This document shows, one piece after another, positions 13,357-25,059 of a stretch of 64,000 nt of DNA. Below the pieces are notes generated by a model, which saw nothing but the letters and a program-made list of their open reading frames with translations, searched no databases and was not told where the DNA came from. The stretch covers positions 5,096,501 through 5,160,500 of the forward strand of contig CANUEZ040000193.1 in the NCBI GenBank assembly GCA_948099385.1, given 5' to 3'. The position numbers and the translations under genes are program-made. How positions within the stretch are numbered: the stretch's first letter is position 1; the number at the start of each line of letters is the position of its first letter. Source of the DNA: Fasciola hepatica (taxonomy: Eukaryota > Platyhelminthes > Trematoda > Plagiorchiida > Fasciolidae).

Positions 13357-13599
13357 GGTCAGATGCGATCTTACAGCGGCCTTTTTGAATTCCCTACCGG
13401 TCCTCGCGCTTGGCAACGAGTTTCAAGCATTTTTGCATGCAGTCAGAAATCGGATAAAACGTTTCTTTCGGAAAGTAGGTGGACATGCGATAAAACAATT
13501 TTGTCGTTGTTGAGCCGCTCCAAGACATCAAGCTGTTTCCAAAATATCGATACCGTCAATATTATCTTCAAAATTCCAATCTTTTTTGAGGGAATTTGA
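13357..13599 (+). CDS. candidate terminal exon, unknown protein
   Basis: A strong acceptor (gaactaattttcag) ends at 13356 and the frame GGT-CAG-ATG stays open for 80 codons to a TGA at 13597-13599. The peptide starts GQMRSYSGLFEFPTGPRAWQ and ends FKIPIFFEGI. I do not recognise it, and I found no upstream exon. A second frame is open over part of the same interval, so this may be chance. Confidence 0.25.
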   Translation, partial: GQMRSYSGLFEFPTGPRAWQRVSSIFACSQKSDKTFLSESRWTCDKTILSLLSRSKTSSCFQNIDTVNIIFKIPIFFEGI

Positions 13600-13799
13600 T
13601 AAAGTATTGAACGTCACTTTGCAAAACGAATCAAAAAATATCGGTGAAGTACTTGTCTAGGAAAGTTGGTTATTCAAAGAAATTGATGCTGTCGTCATCC
13701 CTGTTGATGGGACGATCCGCCTGAGGATCCAAGAAACAGAGGAGGTGGGGCAATCACATTTATCCGTCACAGGTGGTGCAAATCTTCTCGCCTCTCACT

Positions 13800-14130
13800 T
13801 CAGTTTGATACGATGAAAGTCGAGTACAATGCAGTACGTTGTAAGCCGCCTTGTCCAGATTTCTTCCGCCCTATTATCCTCGCTAATTCTTGTGTTTCAC
13901 GAGATACTTCCGCTGGTGATATCAGTCAGTTAATTGACAGTCTTTCCAGCCATCTCACTACGAGTCTTGATCAGTACTCGTGCATGATAGCAGGTAATTT
14001 CAAAAGACTTGACTTATCCCTGGACTCATCGCACACTGTCTGAAAACCAGCTTGAACCTCCGAGAATCTCGATGATCTGAGGGCATTTGTTGGCTCCACT
14101 GATTTTTCCGCTAACCAACAATTCGGTTTC
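13800..14130 (+). mobile_element. CR1-like LINE endonuclease remnant
   Basis: Plus-strand translation gives DISQLIDSLSSHLTTSLDQY followed by CMIAGNFKRLDLS. This is the endonuclease segment that in CR1-type LINEs reads IxAGDFNRLDLS; the catalytic-region GDFN is degraded to GNFK here. The related copy at 52.2 kb carries DINQLIDSVPNYF and AANFYRLDLS. The frame closes at 14043 and the remnant fades out where the long duplication begins. Confidence 0.6.
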
Positions 14131-14139
14131 CCTCACAAT

Positions 14140-17100
14140 AACATAAAATTCAAACCTAAATAGTGTGACAAATCAAGTGTTCCATTTTCATGAAAGTCAA
14201 TACAATAATTTCTATTATTCAAACGAGTTTCGTTTCTCTTGTTTAGAAATATTCTAGGGTCATGTTTCAACAGTAGCTTCACACTGATTTATCAAATTTT
14301 CACTAGAGGCATTTGACATTGTTTTGGCAATGCCTACGATTCTGTATTCTGTTTTAGTTTGGGTCTACACCACCAAGAGGACCTACAACTCTACTTTGCT
14401 GGCCTGACCAAAAACACAAACACAAGCCATCACGATTCATGAATTAACCTAACTGGAATCTGAATGGATCAGCTAAAATGAAATGGTGTACACGTGAAGA
14501 AGGAAATAAATTCTTGGGCTTTGCAAGGTCGGTGAAATATTTCATCATTTTCAGAAGGCTCAGTAGTGCATGCGTGCATTAACTCTTTAGGTTTGCATAA
14601 GATGTTCATCGGTTAGCCTTAGGATAACAAGCCTATCAGTTTTTGAGCTGAATACAAATATTTCTTCCGTCGATGTACTCACGTGTCTGTGTGTGTGTAT
14701 GTGTGTGATTAAGCTCTCATTGTGAAAGAGAAGGACACGGAGTACGCAGGAATTGCTCGGTACATCGTTTTCAGTTCCTCATGTTGCTGAATCTAATTAT
14801 TACGTCGGGCTGACAAGTTTTATTGCACGTGCGATTGACGCTTGCGGCTTCTGTTACTCTAACAGGAGAGCAAAAAAATAATATTTTGTTGATGGAAACT
14901 AGTATCGTATGACTTTTATTGGAAACGTCTGTAACAAGTGACATGGATGGAACGCTTGCGAATCAGCCCGAATACCAAAATTATACTGTGGAGTATTCAC
15001 ACGATTTCCATCTGGGTTTTCTCTCTCGAGACTAGGTATGTATACACTTAACTTAGATGAGTCATTCAAAAGTTGGCAGTGAATTCCGCAACGCTGATTT
15101 ATTTAGCCACAAAACACATTCATTGCAAAACCTTATTGCTCTGTCCAACAAGATTAAGCTCTATTCCAAGCCCACAATCTGAAGATATATTTGTTGCCAA
15201 TAAGGTTTCGTGCTACAACCAGTGATTGCCTCGCTATTTGTTGTTTCACTGTGGTCTTTTAATCCTAAGAAATACGTTAGGTGTTTTGCCCTTATGTGTG
15301 TGATAGTTTGTCAATTTAACACAAACACCAAGTTCAATCGTCCCTCTTACTTGCTGAAATTGGAGCATAACAATGAACAAATCCGATTCTGAGTCAGTAA
15401 AATATTTTTTCATTTAGTAAATTTGGTGTATTATTCATTCTTTATATTCATTCACAACTGAGTAGGCAACGACCTTAGTTCATTTTATGGCCTGTTCACT
15501 CCATGGTAAAACCAAATCGAAATTTTGTATCGTGAAGTGAATGACAAATGTTGACGTGAACATGAGTAGTGAATACTCAGCTAAATGACAGGAAAATGAA
15601 GCCTAAAATTTCGATTCTGGAGAAATATGGTGTCGATGAGCTCTTAAATAAAGATCCGACTAGGCTGGAGCACAACATCTACATTTGCCTCCGTTATCAA
15701 ACATAACCTCTTTCCTAACGTTGAATTCTGGCTTACACAAAAAAACACACATCGGGAATTCAAAATGTTACAGAACTTTCCAACGTGCATTGCTTCGATG
15801 AAAGAAAGTTCTCGTAGTTATTTCCGCAGAGGTGCACAGTGCAAATTCAATTGGTGAACATCACTGTATATATGTAACTTTTACCATAAGGTGATTGCGG
15901 TTAAAAAAACCGGTTTGGGAAGTCGAAAGCGAGAAAATTTCGTTTCTTTGTTTTTAACCCCGACGTTCGAAGTTCATTAAGGGAACTGCTGAACAAAAAT
16001 CAACGAGAGACAAAAAGCCAGCATTGAACTTCCTGTGAGTAACACGTTTGTTTTCTGATTGACGCTGTTTTGTGATGCCGATCCTGAGTGCATTAGTAAT
16101 TACACTTTCAGTTTGTCTTACCTGCTTTAACTTACATGTATGCATGCGAACCGCTAAATCACTGCATCGAGATCTTGCTAACTATGCCTGTGCATGACTC
16201 CAGGGCTGACATTCTCGATAAAATATATTTTTATACCTCTTTATAATTCAGTTACTCATGAAAAAATTACATGGCAGCGCGTTTCTTAATTTCCGATAAA
16301 CGTGTTTTTGGTGAAACCGTAATGACAAAAACCATCCAATTGCAGTCATGTTTATAGAAAGTCACCTTTCTTCTGCATTTGAACCAGGCCATTTCCATCC
16401 ATAAGACTATTCTTTCTGAAACAGAGTTCAGTAGCCCAGTAACTGGATTTTTCGATTTACTCCGTAGTATTAGTTTCCATCGTGTTCTTGCGTTCCCGAC
16501 TGGTCATTTGAAGGTTTCCGTAAGATCTTCCAAACATGCGATATAAAGGGTAATAGTGGTGACCTCTTTAGGCTGGTGCTGGTCGTCACTAAAAATGCTC
16601 AATTTCTACGTTTTGTTTGGCGATGACGGTTCGAGAATTCCGTAGTGATAAAGAGTGTCGTTGCCATTCGAGTTATCAGTTTTTTTGCATCCCGGTGTTG
16701 CCTGTCCCTCAAAGGCTGTGCCTAATTATATATGTGTGGCGAGGTTATATCAGTAAAATTGGTTTTGATTCAGTATTAGTGAGTTGAGACGTTCAGTTAT
16801 TTGTGTGTGAAACGTTGCTAATAAAAGTTGCTCACACAGTGTCTAGTTCTAATCAAGTTGGTGCCAACAATTAACTTGACCGCATAGCTAAAATTCATTA
16901 TCAAGGGGCAGTAAGATTTGATCTGAATGGGCCATCTTACTGTGGAGTCATGATGAACACTTGTACTCAAATGGGGTTGCAGAAGAGAAAATAATCGTTG
17001 GGTTTGTTCTAGCTTGGTTTATTCACATGCTCTTCGCATATTTTCTCATTTTATCAAGAACAGAATTTGTAAGAAGTGAGAATTATTGTTATATTCAAGG

Positions 17101-19780
17101 GATGTTTTCAATCCGTTTTTCTGCCAGATGAGTATTGGGGAAACATAAAATGAGAATTTTGTAGACCTGTCAGGTCCAACAAACACGTGTGCTGCGGAGG
17201 AAATTCGTCACACATGAGTCCCAGTTAGAAATGAAGCAGACATGCAACAAGCTGTCAGCCTCGAACAGAAGGTAAAACACGTGGCAGGAACAATACTGAA
17301 CTCGAGTAGGCACGTTTTACATACAAACTCATTTCCCTATCAAACTATCACCTCAAGCATCGCTTCCTCGTTATGCACATTTGACTTTTTGTCTTTTCAT
17401 ACAACAGTAGTACAACAAATGATTCTCAAATTGACACAAGACCAATAGTGAGCTACCAAATTTATTGTTTCCGGAGATGGCATCATTCCAACCTTTGGTT
17501 CGTGAGGCCATAAGTCAACTAAGAGGACACTTTGAACAACGCCACACGTACAATGAGACTGATGATTGACAGAAAACACAATACTATTTACAATGAGTGT
17601 TCAGTCAACAGTAACACACTAGTTTGGATGAAGCTGTGAAAGTGCATTAACTAAATAAGTGCAACATAAAACTGCAGTTCACGTTTCCAGCGGTTTTTAA
17701 ATGACCAAGCCTGAACATTTTGGTAGCCGATCCGCCAATTCCTACACCCAACGATCAACAATATTGCATGTTCGTGGACCATTATGTGCATCACCCATAC
17801 ACATGCAAAGCTAGTGACGAATTGGCACCATATCAAGCGAAACTGTTGTGCAATAAACATTTGACGGTTTCCGATCTCCAGTGATTTATTGTTGGACAGA
17901 GTAGTAAAGCAATTTTGATACCCAATCAGCTGGCCAAATACTGCATGTCAAATCATACTGAGTTAATACGTCGGCAACATGAAATAAATAAATAGCAATT
18001 CTTTTTACTTTTTATTTGTTATACATCATCAATCCGATGACTCATTAGGGCGATCACTTCATCATAGAGAAAATTTGCCAAGTCCATGCACACACTACCA
18101 CAGATTCGTATTACTGAGACAGAAGAGGCAGCTAATGCAGTGACTGTCCAATAAATTAATTAAGATATGTTCGATAAAGAATAAATGAAAGGATGAAATC
18201 ATTTCTCATCCAGTATATACAATCACTAATAACACGAAGAATTATGATATCACTCCTTGTCATGAAGCAGTCGAAAAGCAATCTGTCTACCCATGAATTG
18301 AATTTAGAAGTAGCAGTGAAGCAGGTTTGGTAAACAGTCGATCTCAATCGCCCGTTGTCCATATTCCAAGTCAGAACGATGTTATTACACTGCCAAAATA
18401 CGTTTAGTTCACCTCTCGACTATTTCTCATTTTGCAAATGAGAGGCAGAATATCCGTGCAATCCAGGTCTCAGTGTGGGGCAGATGACGTAGGTCGAACC
18501 ACAGGAAGAACATCTCGACGCATAAAGGCGTATCATCCGGGTTGGTTAAACAAGAGACCAGTGAAAAGTGGTCAAATGACATTTGACATCTATTCGATAG
18601 AATCGGATCATTCGATCGATACTAACTGAGTCTTTCTTCCCATATTAACTGGCAAAGTAAGATCAGCAAAAATGCCAAAATGCTAGATCTCGGCCACCGC
18701 CGATTGAGTCTCAATTCGCACGAAACAACACCACATTATGTGGTCAGAAGCAACATTTTCGACCTCTGAATCTATCCAGGTCATCCACACAAAATAATGT
18801 TACGTAATCACAAACCCCACGCAACTGACAGTTATCAACAGAATATCTGTCGTGACACTGGTAACACCGCTACTGTATGGACACGAGTTTGTCAATTGCA
18901 GTAGTCGAGATTGTCGACTATCTTTCTGGTTTTTCTATCATCCAGTGTGCAAAATCTATGGAGCGTGCAATATTTCATCACATGTGGGACAATACCAACC
19001 AGTTGCTTTGATACTGAGTGTTCTGATGTCTCAATCGAAGGTCAACACTCAAAATAGTATGTGAGGGATAAACCTGTTTGGAAAAAAAACTGGTCCTCTT
19101 CGTCCAATCGGTTCACTTCCATCAGTTTTGATTTTCGATGTCCGAATTCTGTTTCACCATAACAAAATGAGCTTTTGGGTGAATACAATCGCCCGGAGCG
19201 ACCAAGAGAGATGAGCTGATGGGAATCGATGTTAAGAAGGAATGAATAATAGTATCTGGTGATCTAAAGCACACAGCTTTAAGAAGTCCAATTTCTGAAC
19301 CGTTTATGTGCTGTCTGATGGGCGAATTGGACTCAAATTTATAGGGGATTCGAGGTCATTTGGAAGAACCCCTTTGTCACATTGGTGCATCCATTCCCTA
19401 TTTCGTCTCCACGTTTCCCAATAATGATACCATTCTTTCTTTGCTCTAAAAAACCATCATTGTGACGATATAAAAGTGGCAATTCCAAAATGTCACTCTA
19501 CACTCAGAATTTATTCGAAATCTGGATATATATGGTTTGATTCTATTCGGTACACGACTAATCTCAGACGATACGTGCGTGGGATATGCCACACGTTTTA
19601 TTCTACAAGACTCTTGCCTATTCGAAAGTATTAGTAGACTATTTTCATGTGTTCGTACATGATTGTTAGTAATTGACCGATGAGTGCTAGTATGAACTCA
19701 AAGGCTATGTACTCTAAATACAGATGGCATTTTGTGTTGATGCAATCATTCTTCATGCAAACATGAAGCGATTCTCAGTT
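14140..19780. other. left part of duplication copy 1, no gene recognised
   Basis: The short frames here (for example 15210-15392 +) recur in copy 2 only because the DNA is duplicated; they have no recognisable product. A GT-rich run lies at 14686-14707. Nothing supports a host exon. Confidence 0.35.
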
Positions 19781-19846
19781 AAGCTCAGTTCAGTTCAGTT
19801 CAGTTCAGCTCTCCTCAGTATGGTTTAGTTTAGTTCAGTTTATTTC
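19776..19846. repeat. TTCAG pentanucleotide tract, copy 1
   Basis: About five tandem TCAGT units are followed by degenerate ones. The same tract is at 49195-49262 in copy 2 at the homologous place. Confidence 0.85.
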
Positions 19847-20601
19847 AAACACCTATTGTTCACGAAGTGGTTATGGTAGTTCTCGTTTCTATCTCACAAC
19901 TGGAATCTCAACTGGAACTCAAACAACCAATGGTACAGAATATATAGGGGGATAACTACGAATAATTCTATCAAGTAGATAAATAATGCATTGACAAAAA
20001 CGCTATTCGAATGCATCAAACCCCTATGTAACACCACACCCAGGAAGTCTATTATAATTCACATGGCCTTTCCATACATTTCTTTCATATCATGTCATGG
20101 ACTGGCCAATTCCTCTGGTCTCTTCTATCACCTACCTTCCTTAGAGAAAGTAGCCCTCCAAGTTGTCCTATCCAGTGATATGTAGGACACAAGTCACAGC
20201 CACATTGGGCTGATGAGCTTTATTGTTTCATCTAGTGGTTTTTTCTGTGCACCCAATACACTGCACCAATCCTCAGTAATAAGAAAACAATATTCACGCC
20301 GCATTCCAGACCAGTGCCTGAATTACCAATCGACTATTTGAATTGATTTCTCTGAATTTATTATCACACTGGATGAAACAGTCCGCAACGATATTTTCGG
20401 CAAATTAAATGGATGATGTTACATGCTTAGAACATAAGCCCAGACAAACCACCGATTATGTAGAGACATCTACGAGGAGTGATTTTGTCGCTTTTCAACA
20501 GACGAGAAATAAATATGGCAGATCAATATGGAAACACGGGAAGAATACACTGATATACCAATGGAGAAATAACAGACTGCGAAGCGTTGAACTGTTGGAT
20601 T

Positions 20602-20738
20602 TCACAAATTTGTAATGGCATTTGACGCATTCTCTAGAAAACAATGCTTGTATTCATATACCCATAAAGTATTTCCTAAACCGAGATATTTCCTATGGTT
20701 TACACGTGTGGAAGTAGTACATTTGTCAATGAAGTTGC
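20602..20738 (-). CDS. chaperonin-like (BBS-type?) protein, last exon
   Basis: This terminal coding exon begins after a strong acceptor (cacgttttttttcggag, ending 20739) with two bases that complete a glycine codon, then 45 codons including the stop. The peptide runs NFIDKCTTSTRVNHRKYLGL to CFLENASNAITNL. In chaperonin-like proteins this is where the C-terminal equatorial segment (G-L-x-N pattern) would fall. Together with the exons at 20913, 21399, 22129, 22855 and 24143 it forms one minus-strand gene. An AATAAA reading on minus occurs near 20356. Copy 2 of the duplication lacks this exon. Confidence 0.6.
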
Positions 20739-20912
20739 CTCCGAAAAAAAACGTGATCTCACAGTGGAATGAATGCAATCTTGACATTTGTGATTGCTTA
20801 TCAGAGGACCAGACCGCTCGAGACTGTTTGTACATGTGAAATATTTTCATGAAACTGAAATAAATCAGACTTCTGAGAGATAGACTGAGTCAAAACAACG
20901 TCATTGGTTTAC

Positions 20913-21059
20913 CTGAATAGACGAGCTGAGTGATTACAGCTAAGTGACTGATGTAAATGTTCAATAGGCCTTGAGAAAGACCAGCTCCTGGAAGCACACC
21001 ATCACTGCTTATCAGATACGTTAAAACATTTCTTCCAACTTGGATACATTGTGTTGTTC
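20913..21059 (-). CDS. chaperonin-like (BBS-type?) protein, penultimate exon
   Basis: This 147-base exon has a textbook acceptor (gcagacttcctctcag) and donor (CAG|gtaaac). It opens with two bases, encodes 48 codons and ends with one base, which fits both neighbours in phase. The peptide TTQCIQVGRNVLTYLISSDG followed by VLPGAGLSQG has the layout of group II chaperonins, in which an ER-x-L-x-DAL helix precedes V(V)PGGGxxE. Serine or glutamine in place of the acidic residue points to a divergent, probably non-ATPase member such as the BBS6/10/12 group. The intron to the last exon is 174 bases. The exon is absent from copy 2. Confidence 0.65.
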
Positions 21060-21398
21060 CTGAGAGGAAGTCTGCCATTCAGTTAATTTGGTGCGCGAGC
21101 GCATAATGGATTCTAATTTCTTGAGAAGCGGCGTTTGTTGTAAACCGTAATAATGTTGGTGTGTGATCGGCGAAGGCAGGCCTAATGGACTTTTACAAAT
21201 CAAACAGGGATTCCGCAGTGAAATGGACTACCACGCTAGTTCCTCATACGTGAACCCCAAGGAATTATATGCAAAGTGGTATTCGTCAGTTGGACTTTTG
21301 ACAGGGTTTCGAAGGCCATGAAGTACAGCAAATTCAAATGATTTCAACTCCGACGAAAAAAATACAACTGTGAAATTTCTTGGATCCTGTTAGGTTAC

Positions 21399-21523
21399 TG
21401 GACCCTTTTGGTATGGGAATGACAGTGATAGGACAGTTAGAGTCAGAAATGAAGAACGATTCAATGGCGTGACTGACCACAATATTCAACGTGTCCGACA
21501 GAAATCCAGCCAACGCTTCAGTA
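21399..21523 (-). CDS. chaperonin-like (BBS-type?) protein, exon
   Basis: This 125-base exon follows a pyrimidine-rich acceptor (cttttacttttacag) and ends at CCA|gtaacc. It opens with the last base of a codon, encodes 41 codons and ends with one base; joined to the next exon it makes an arginine codon and keeps the frame. The peptide TEALAGFLSDTLNIVVSHAI then CPITVIPIPKGS matches the chaperonin pattern CTIxxRG before the ER-x-L helix. In copy 2 the homologous segment (49896-49977) has lost about 43 bases. Confidence 0.6.
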
Positions 21524-21769
21524 CTGTAAAAGTAAAAGCCGTTCGATTGTAAAGTTTTGGTGAACTTGGTGAACCAAAGAAACTTCAAAGGCTTGTTTCT
21601 TGGGAAGTTCCCAAATTCCGAATTGTTAGATTGTTATAAAATTGGGAAACGGTATCAGCGTTTTACGCATGAGAAATGTTGATAAAAATAACAATCTTTG
21701 GTGAGGGAATTTCGAGTATATGTACTGAAAATTAAAAACAAGTTGAAAATGAAATGATTTCACCTTATT

Positions 21770-21835
21770 TGAATGCAAATTGGAATATAGCCTTCCGATA
21801 GCTTCACCCACCTTGCTTCTCTTCTCCTTGCCATA
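21770..21835 (-). CDS. possible small exon of the chaperonin-like gene
   Basis: A donor AATAAG|gtgaaa ends an open segment reading VKLSEGYIPICIQI in the frame that would supply the two bases needed by the next exon (AG plus T, serine). The acceptor side is purine-rich and uncertain, so the start is approximate. The donor is conserved in copy 2 near 50245. Confidence 0.3.
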
Positions 21836-22128
21836 ATAAGTCGAATAACCAGCAGAAACATATTTGTTCTCATTTGTAATGTGAAGCGTCTGTTCCGTTC
21901 TGTTCTATTTCAAGCTGTGTGACTGAGTGAGAAGAAATTCGGTAGACGGCTGTACGAATGTGTTGGCTTCATGTGCTCTAGCCAAACGTGCGATCCGCTT
22001 TACTCTTGACCAGGTAGATACGGGCGTATCATTACCCAAATAACATCTACTCATTTTATTTGTCCAGATATGGATTTCGTTGGAATTGATCTGACTATTT
22101 CTCGTGTAAAATAACCACGAAATGATAC

Positions 22129-22261
22129 CCGCTTCTCCAATGGTTTGCATTGTAATGAACAGCACTTTTCCGTGCCTGCACAATGCAGATCGTGATCGAT
22201 CACTTGGATGTTCATCTCGTTCACCAGCCACAAACCTGGTACCACTGGTTTCGTTCATTTT
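22129..22261 (-). CDS. chaperonin-like (BBS-type?) protein, exon
   Basis: This 133-base exon lies between ...cgacagacag and GCGG|gtatca. It encodes KMNETSGTRFVAGERDEHPS and ends ITMQTIGEA. The MNETSGTRFV segment sits where group II chaperonins have the I-A-x-x-TGA-x-(I/V)V motif. It starts in phase 0, matching the exon at 22855-23002. Its copy-2 counterpart has lost both splice dinucleotides. Confidence 0.5.
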
Positions 22262-22854
22262 CTGTCTGTCGAGTATAACTTTCAACTTTCTGTTTCGTAT
22301 TCGTATGAGCATTAGCAGATTGAGCGGCAGATGCAATATAGGAGCATAATCACGGACTACGCCGCATATTATACCAATAAATGACTTAAAAAGCTAAACA
22401 CCATCTTTCGGGAGACGTTTGAGCGAGGCTTATGAACGTGTTTTTATTCCGGTCTCACAGCAGAATACCAACGAAATCACCTCTATCGAACAAATAGAGA
22501 AGATGCGAGCCGATGGACAGATGCGACAATGTATTCTATATAAAGTGGTACGGAAACTGTAACTTTACGAGAAATACATAAAATGCAAATGATCGCAACG
22601 ACGAATCAGAAAACGAAGCGCAAGCCTGTACAGTCGGCGCGAAACCGAAGGTAGAGTTATACAAAACGAGGTCAGAAGAAACCTTGGAATAGTTAGTACA
22701 GTTAAACATAAGCAACCGAAGAAAACGGTGAGGTCAAAATCAGACGTCGGAAAAGACCGTAGGGTTAAATAAATCCAACATTGTATCCAGAAAACGTTCG
22801 AGGTTACTGGAAATCTATCTTAATTTTCATATGTACCAACAGTCTAGGTTCGAC

Positions 22855-23002
22855 CTGTGAGGTTATTTTTGCAAACTTTAGGTCAACTGATAACAAATCG
22901 AATTCGGTACGATCAAGCACATCCTGAAACCAAGTAAATTGTCCTTCGGAAAGGAAATTTAGTAACACCAACTGAGGGTTGATTAATAAATCCACTATGC
23001 AA
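22855..23002 (-). CDS. chaperonin-like (BBS-type?) protein, exon
   Basis: The acceptor tactttcattgtgtag precedes a frame encoding LVLLNFLSEGQFTWFQDVLD then LLSVDLKFAKITSQ, ending CAG|gtcgaa. In group II chaperonins the matching stretch is VLxxQKGIDxxAxHxLxxxxIxAxRRV, followed at once by the TGA motif carried by the next exon. Phase at the junction agrees (0/0). The donor is weak and the exact 5' edge could be a few bases off. This exon lies just outside the duplicated segment. Confidence 0.5.
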
Positions 23003-24142
23003 CTACACAATGAAAGTAATGAGGTCAGCAAATAAGTCAAATAAGTCGGGCAACATCTAGCTGGCAAGTGAAATGGTCGGACATGTTAAGATTCATGCAT
23101 AAGGAGGAGCATTTCTTTGAGGAATTGTTCTACGACTAACAAATTGTAGAGCACAATGACAACATTGAATGAATGGTCCAAAGCAACTCTATGTTCCCAT
23201 GTAAGTAGCAAGATATGAGATTTACATAGATTCATCACGCAGCCTAACGATCCGGATCACCATGGAGAACCACGGAACAACTACACAGCTGTTTCTTCCT
23301 CATTACAGATCATCTTCATGGTTTTCAATGAAGAGCTGAGCATTCACACTACTTTGTGACTCATATCATTCCTCATTTCACCGAACATATTTTTGAGCCT
23401 TTGGTCGGTTGTCTGATAGAATATAACTAGATCGCAATGTATTCCGTTCTGGGTTTATTCCTTCTGCGTGAGTGCAGTGGAAGGAGTACACCATATGGAC
23501 TCAAAGTCCCAGAAAATTTTGTATGAAATTAGGAGTGGAACAAACTCGACTCAGAAAATGGCGTAATCTGTCCACCGATCTTAATGGGCGTGCAGAGTCT
23601 TCATTCCAAATAGGCACAAAAACCACAATGCTCCACAGCAGATCTAACCATAACGCGGTCAAATATCACAGCATACTAATTTGTGGCACGATTACATAAA
23701 CTATTCATCTAAAATTCGTCTCCGCTGTTTGATCTGCTGACTACGTAACCAATGCGAATGTGCAACAATCCGACGTTTCATTGAGAAATGGGTTGTCCAC
23801 GTGTGTATTGTCCGATGGAACTTGACAGTTCGATCAAATGCAGATGACAGGCGGTAATCAGTCCTGTTTTCCAATAAATAGTGATCTATTTGACTGGTGA
23901 AACGCAATTGCTTTGTGAGTGAGATAAACAGCAAAATATTACAAAAATATGGAATTCAGTATATTGCATACGGTGACACAAGAAACTGAGAGTGTTATGA
24001 CATTACTCGATGGAGTTCAAATATGTGACCTGATGAATACACCGATCTCATGTCCCAGCAGTGAAAAAAGCTGGCAGAGGTATAAAAGAACAGACTTTTC
24101 AGATCATTAGTTAAAAGGTGTACCGCGCATTGACGTCCACAC
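23003..24142. other. introns and possibly unrecognised exons of the chaperonin-like gene
   Basis: Positions 23701-23934 are open on minus after an acceptor-like site and encode QLRFTSQIDHYLLENRTDYR, which could belong to the same gene but matches no motif clearly. A short string near 23643-23685 recurs at 27642-27684 (ccataac-cggtcaaatatc, catactaatttgtg), so a repeat overlaps this interval. Confidence 0.3.
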
Positions 24143-24474
24143 TCATTCGACCGCAGCTGACGCTCCAGTGACAATCGTGATTATTCGGAATGGCTTTGCG
24201 GGGTGAGCCGATTCGGTTTCTGTGACCATAGAAGAAGCAAGCTTTTCGTAGTCTTCGTTGAGGATCACTTGTGCGTTCGTAACAAAAAGCATCTGCCACG
24301 GCAGCATGACTAACTGTGATCTATAAAGTACGCAGATTATTTTCCGTGTAGGTCCTATACTATCCGATACAGTATGCAAGTCAGATGCCACATTGATTCG
24401 TTTGCCATGTTCACCGCACCAACCATCAACTGCGCCAGTAGATATAAGCACACAAACGAAGGAATTGCATCCAC
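24143..24474 (-). CDS. chaperonin-like (BBS-type?) protein, N-terminal exon
   Basis: A clean acceptor (ttggacattttttcag, ending 24475) opens a frame with HGKRINVASDLHTVSDSIGP then TRKI, as in the chaperonin N-terminal xVAxxLxxxVxxxLGPxG segment. LPWQMLFVTNAQVILNEDY follows, where the family has IxITNDGATIL, and then ESAHPAKPFRIITIV, where the family has EHPxAKxL. The 3' edge is not fixed because I see no strong donor; the frame itself stops at 24143. The family motif GDGTT is not found. I take this as the N-terminal equatorial part of the gene continued at 23002. Confidence 0.5.
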
Positions 24475-25059
24475 CTGAAAAAATGTCCAAACGTTGTTTT
24501 CATCGGAAGAACAGTACGCACGATATGGAAGACGGAGAGCACCTTACTCAAACCGGGAAGATAAACGGTTCGAAAACCACTCGTTTGTCACGGACAAAAG
24601 ATTTACACCTTATTCGGCACGTCATCGTTTCCTATTACTACTCAGGAACACCATTCCTTTTTTTCCTCATACGTCTATTGCAGTAGTCGGTTCACATTTG
24701 AACTAGTCCAGAAAACGTCTCAATTTATTCAACCATAGTTAAAATGAATAATAAGGGAAATTCAAGCAACTTTCCTACTCAGTTTATTTTCGTATTTCCG
24801 TGTATCGATGACTGGGACAATTTGGACATCCGATTGCACACGATACAGTAAACTGACTACGGATTTACAACAGAAATGAATTACAATTCCATTATTCAGT
24901 GTTTATCCGTGTTTTATTTACCTCCTGCTTTCTGAACTGTGACAAGGAACAAAGGTCTCGATCATAGACGTTTCTGTATTGGTAACGGCTTGCTCGTTTA
25001 TTGATAGTTAAAATTCAGTCTGAAATATTATTTACTTCCTAACTATCATCACTCATCTG

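Larger units (their letters stand above)
14140..22600. repeat. long direct duplication, copy 1
   Basis: This stretch matches 41222-51155 in the same orientation and order. It starts near the shared string aatttctattattcaaacgag and ends near the shared agccgatggacagatgc and ggtacggaaac strings. Copy 1 lacks about 1.0 kb present in copy 2 (44010-45030) and about 1.5 kb (46925-48470), and has about 0.87 kb that copy 2 lacks (20235-21105). Similarity is uneven: 15000-15950 is nearly identical to its partner, while 17-19 kb has many substitutions and small indels. The minus-strand chaperonin-like gene occupies the right-hand part. Confidence 0.92.

Noticed and set aside
15210..15392. 60-codon frame conserved with one amino-acid change at 42308-42490
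   Set aside because: The conservation is explained by near-identity of the duplicated DNA, not by coding constraint.
18697..18728. Hammerhead-ribozyme-like core (CCGATTGAGTC then GCACGAAAC), also at 46580-46606
   Set aside because: It resembles the core known from schistosome satellites, but the CUGANGA box has an inserted base and stem II does not pair.
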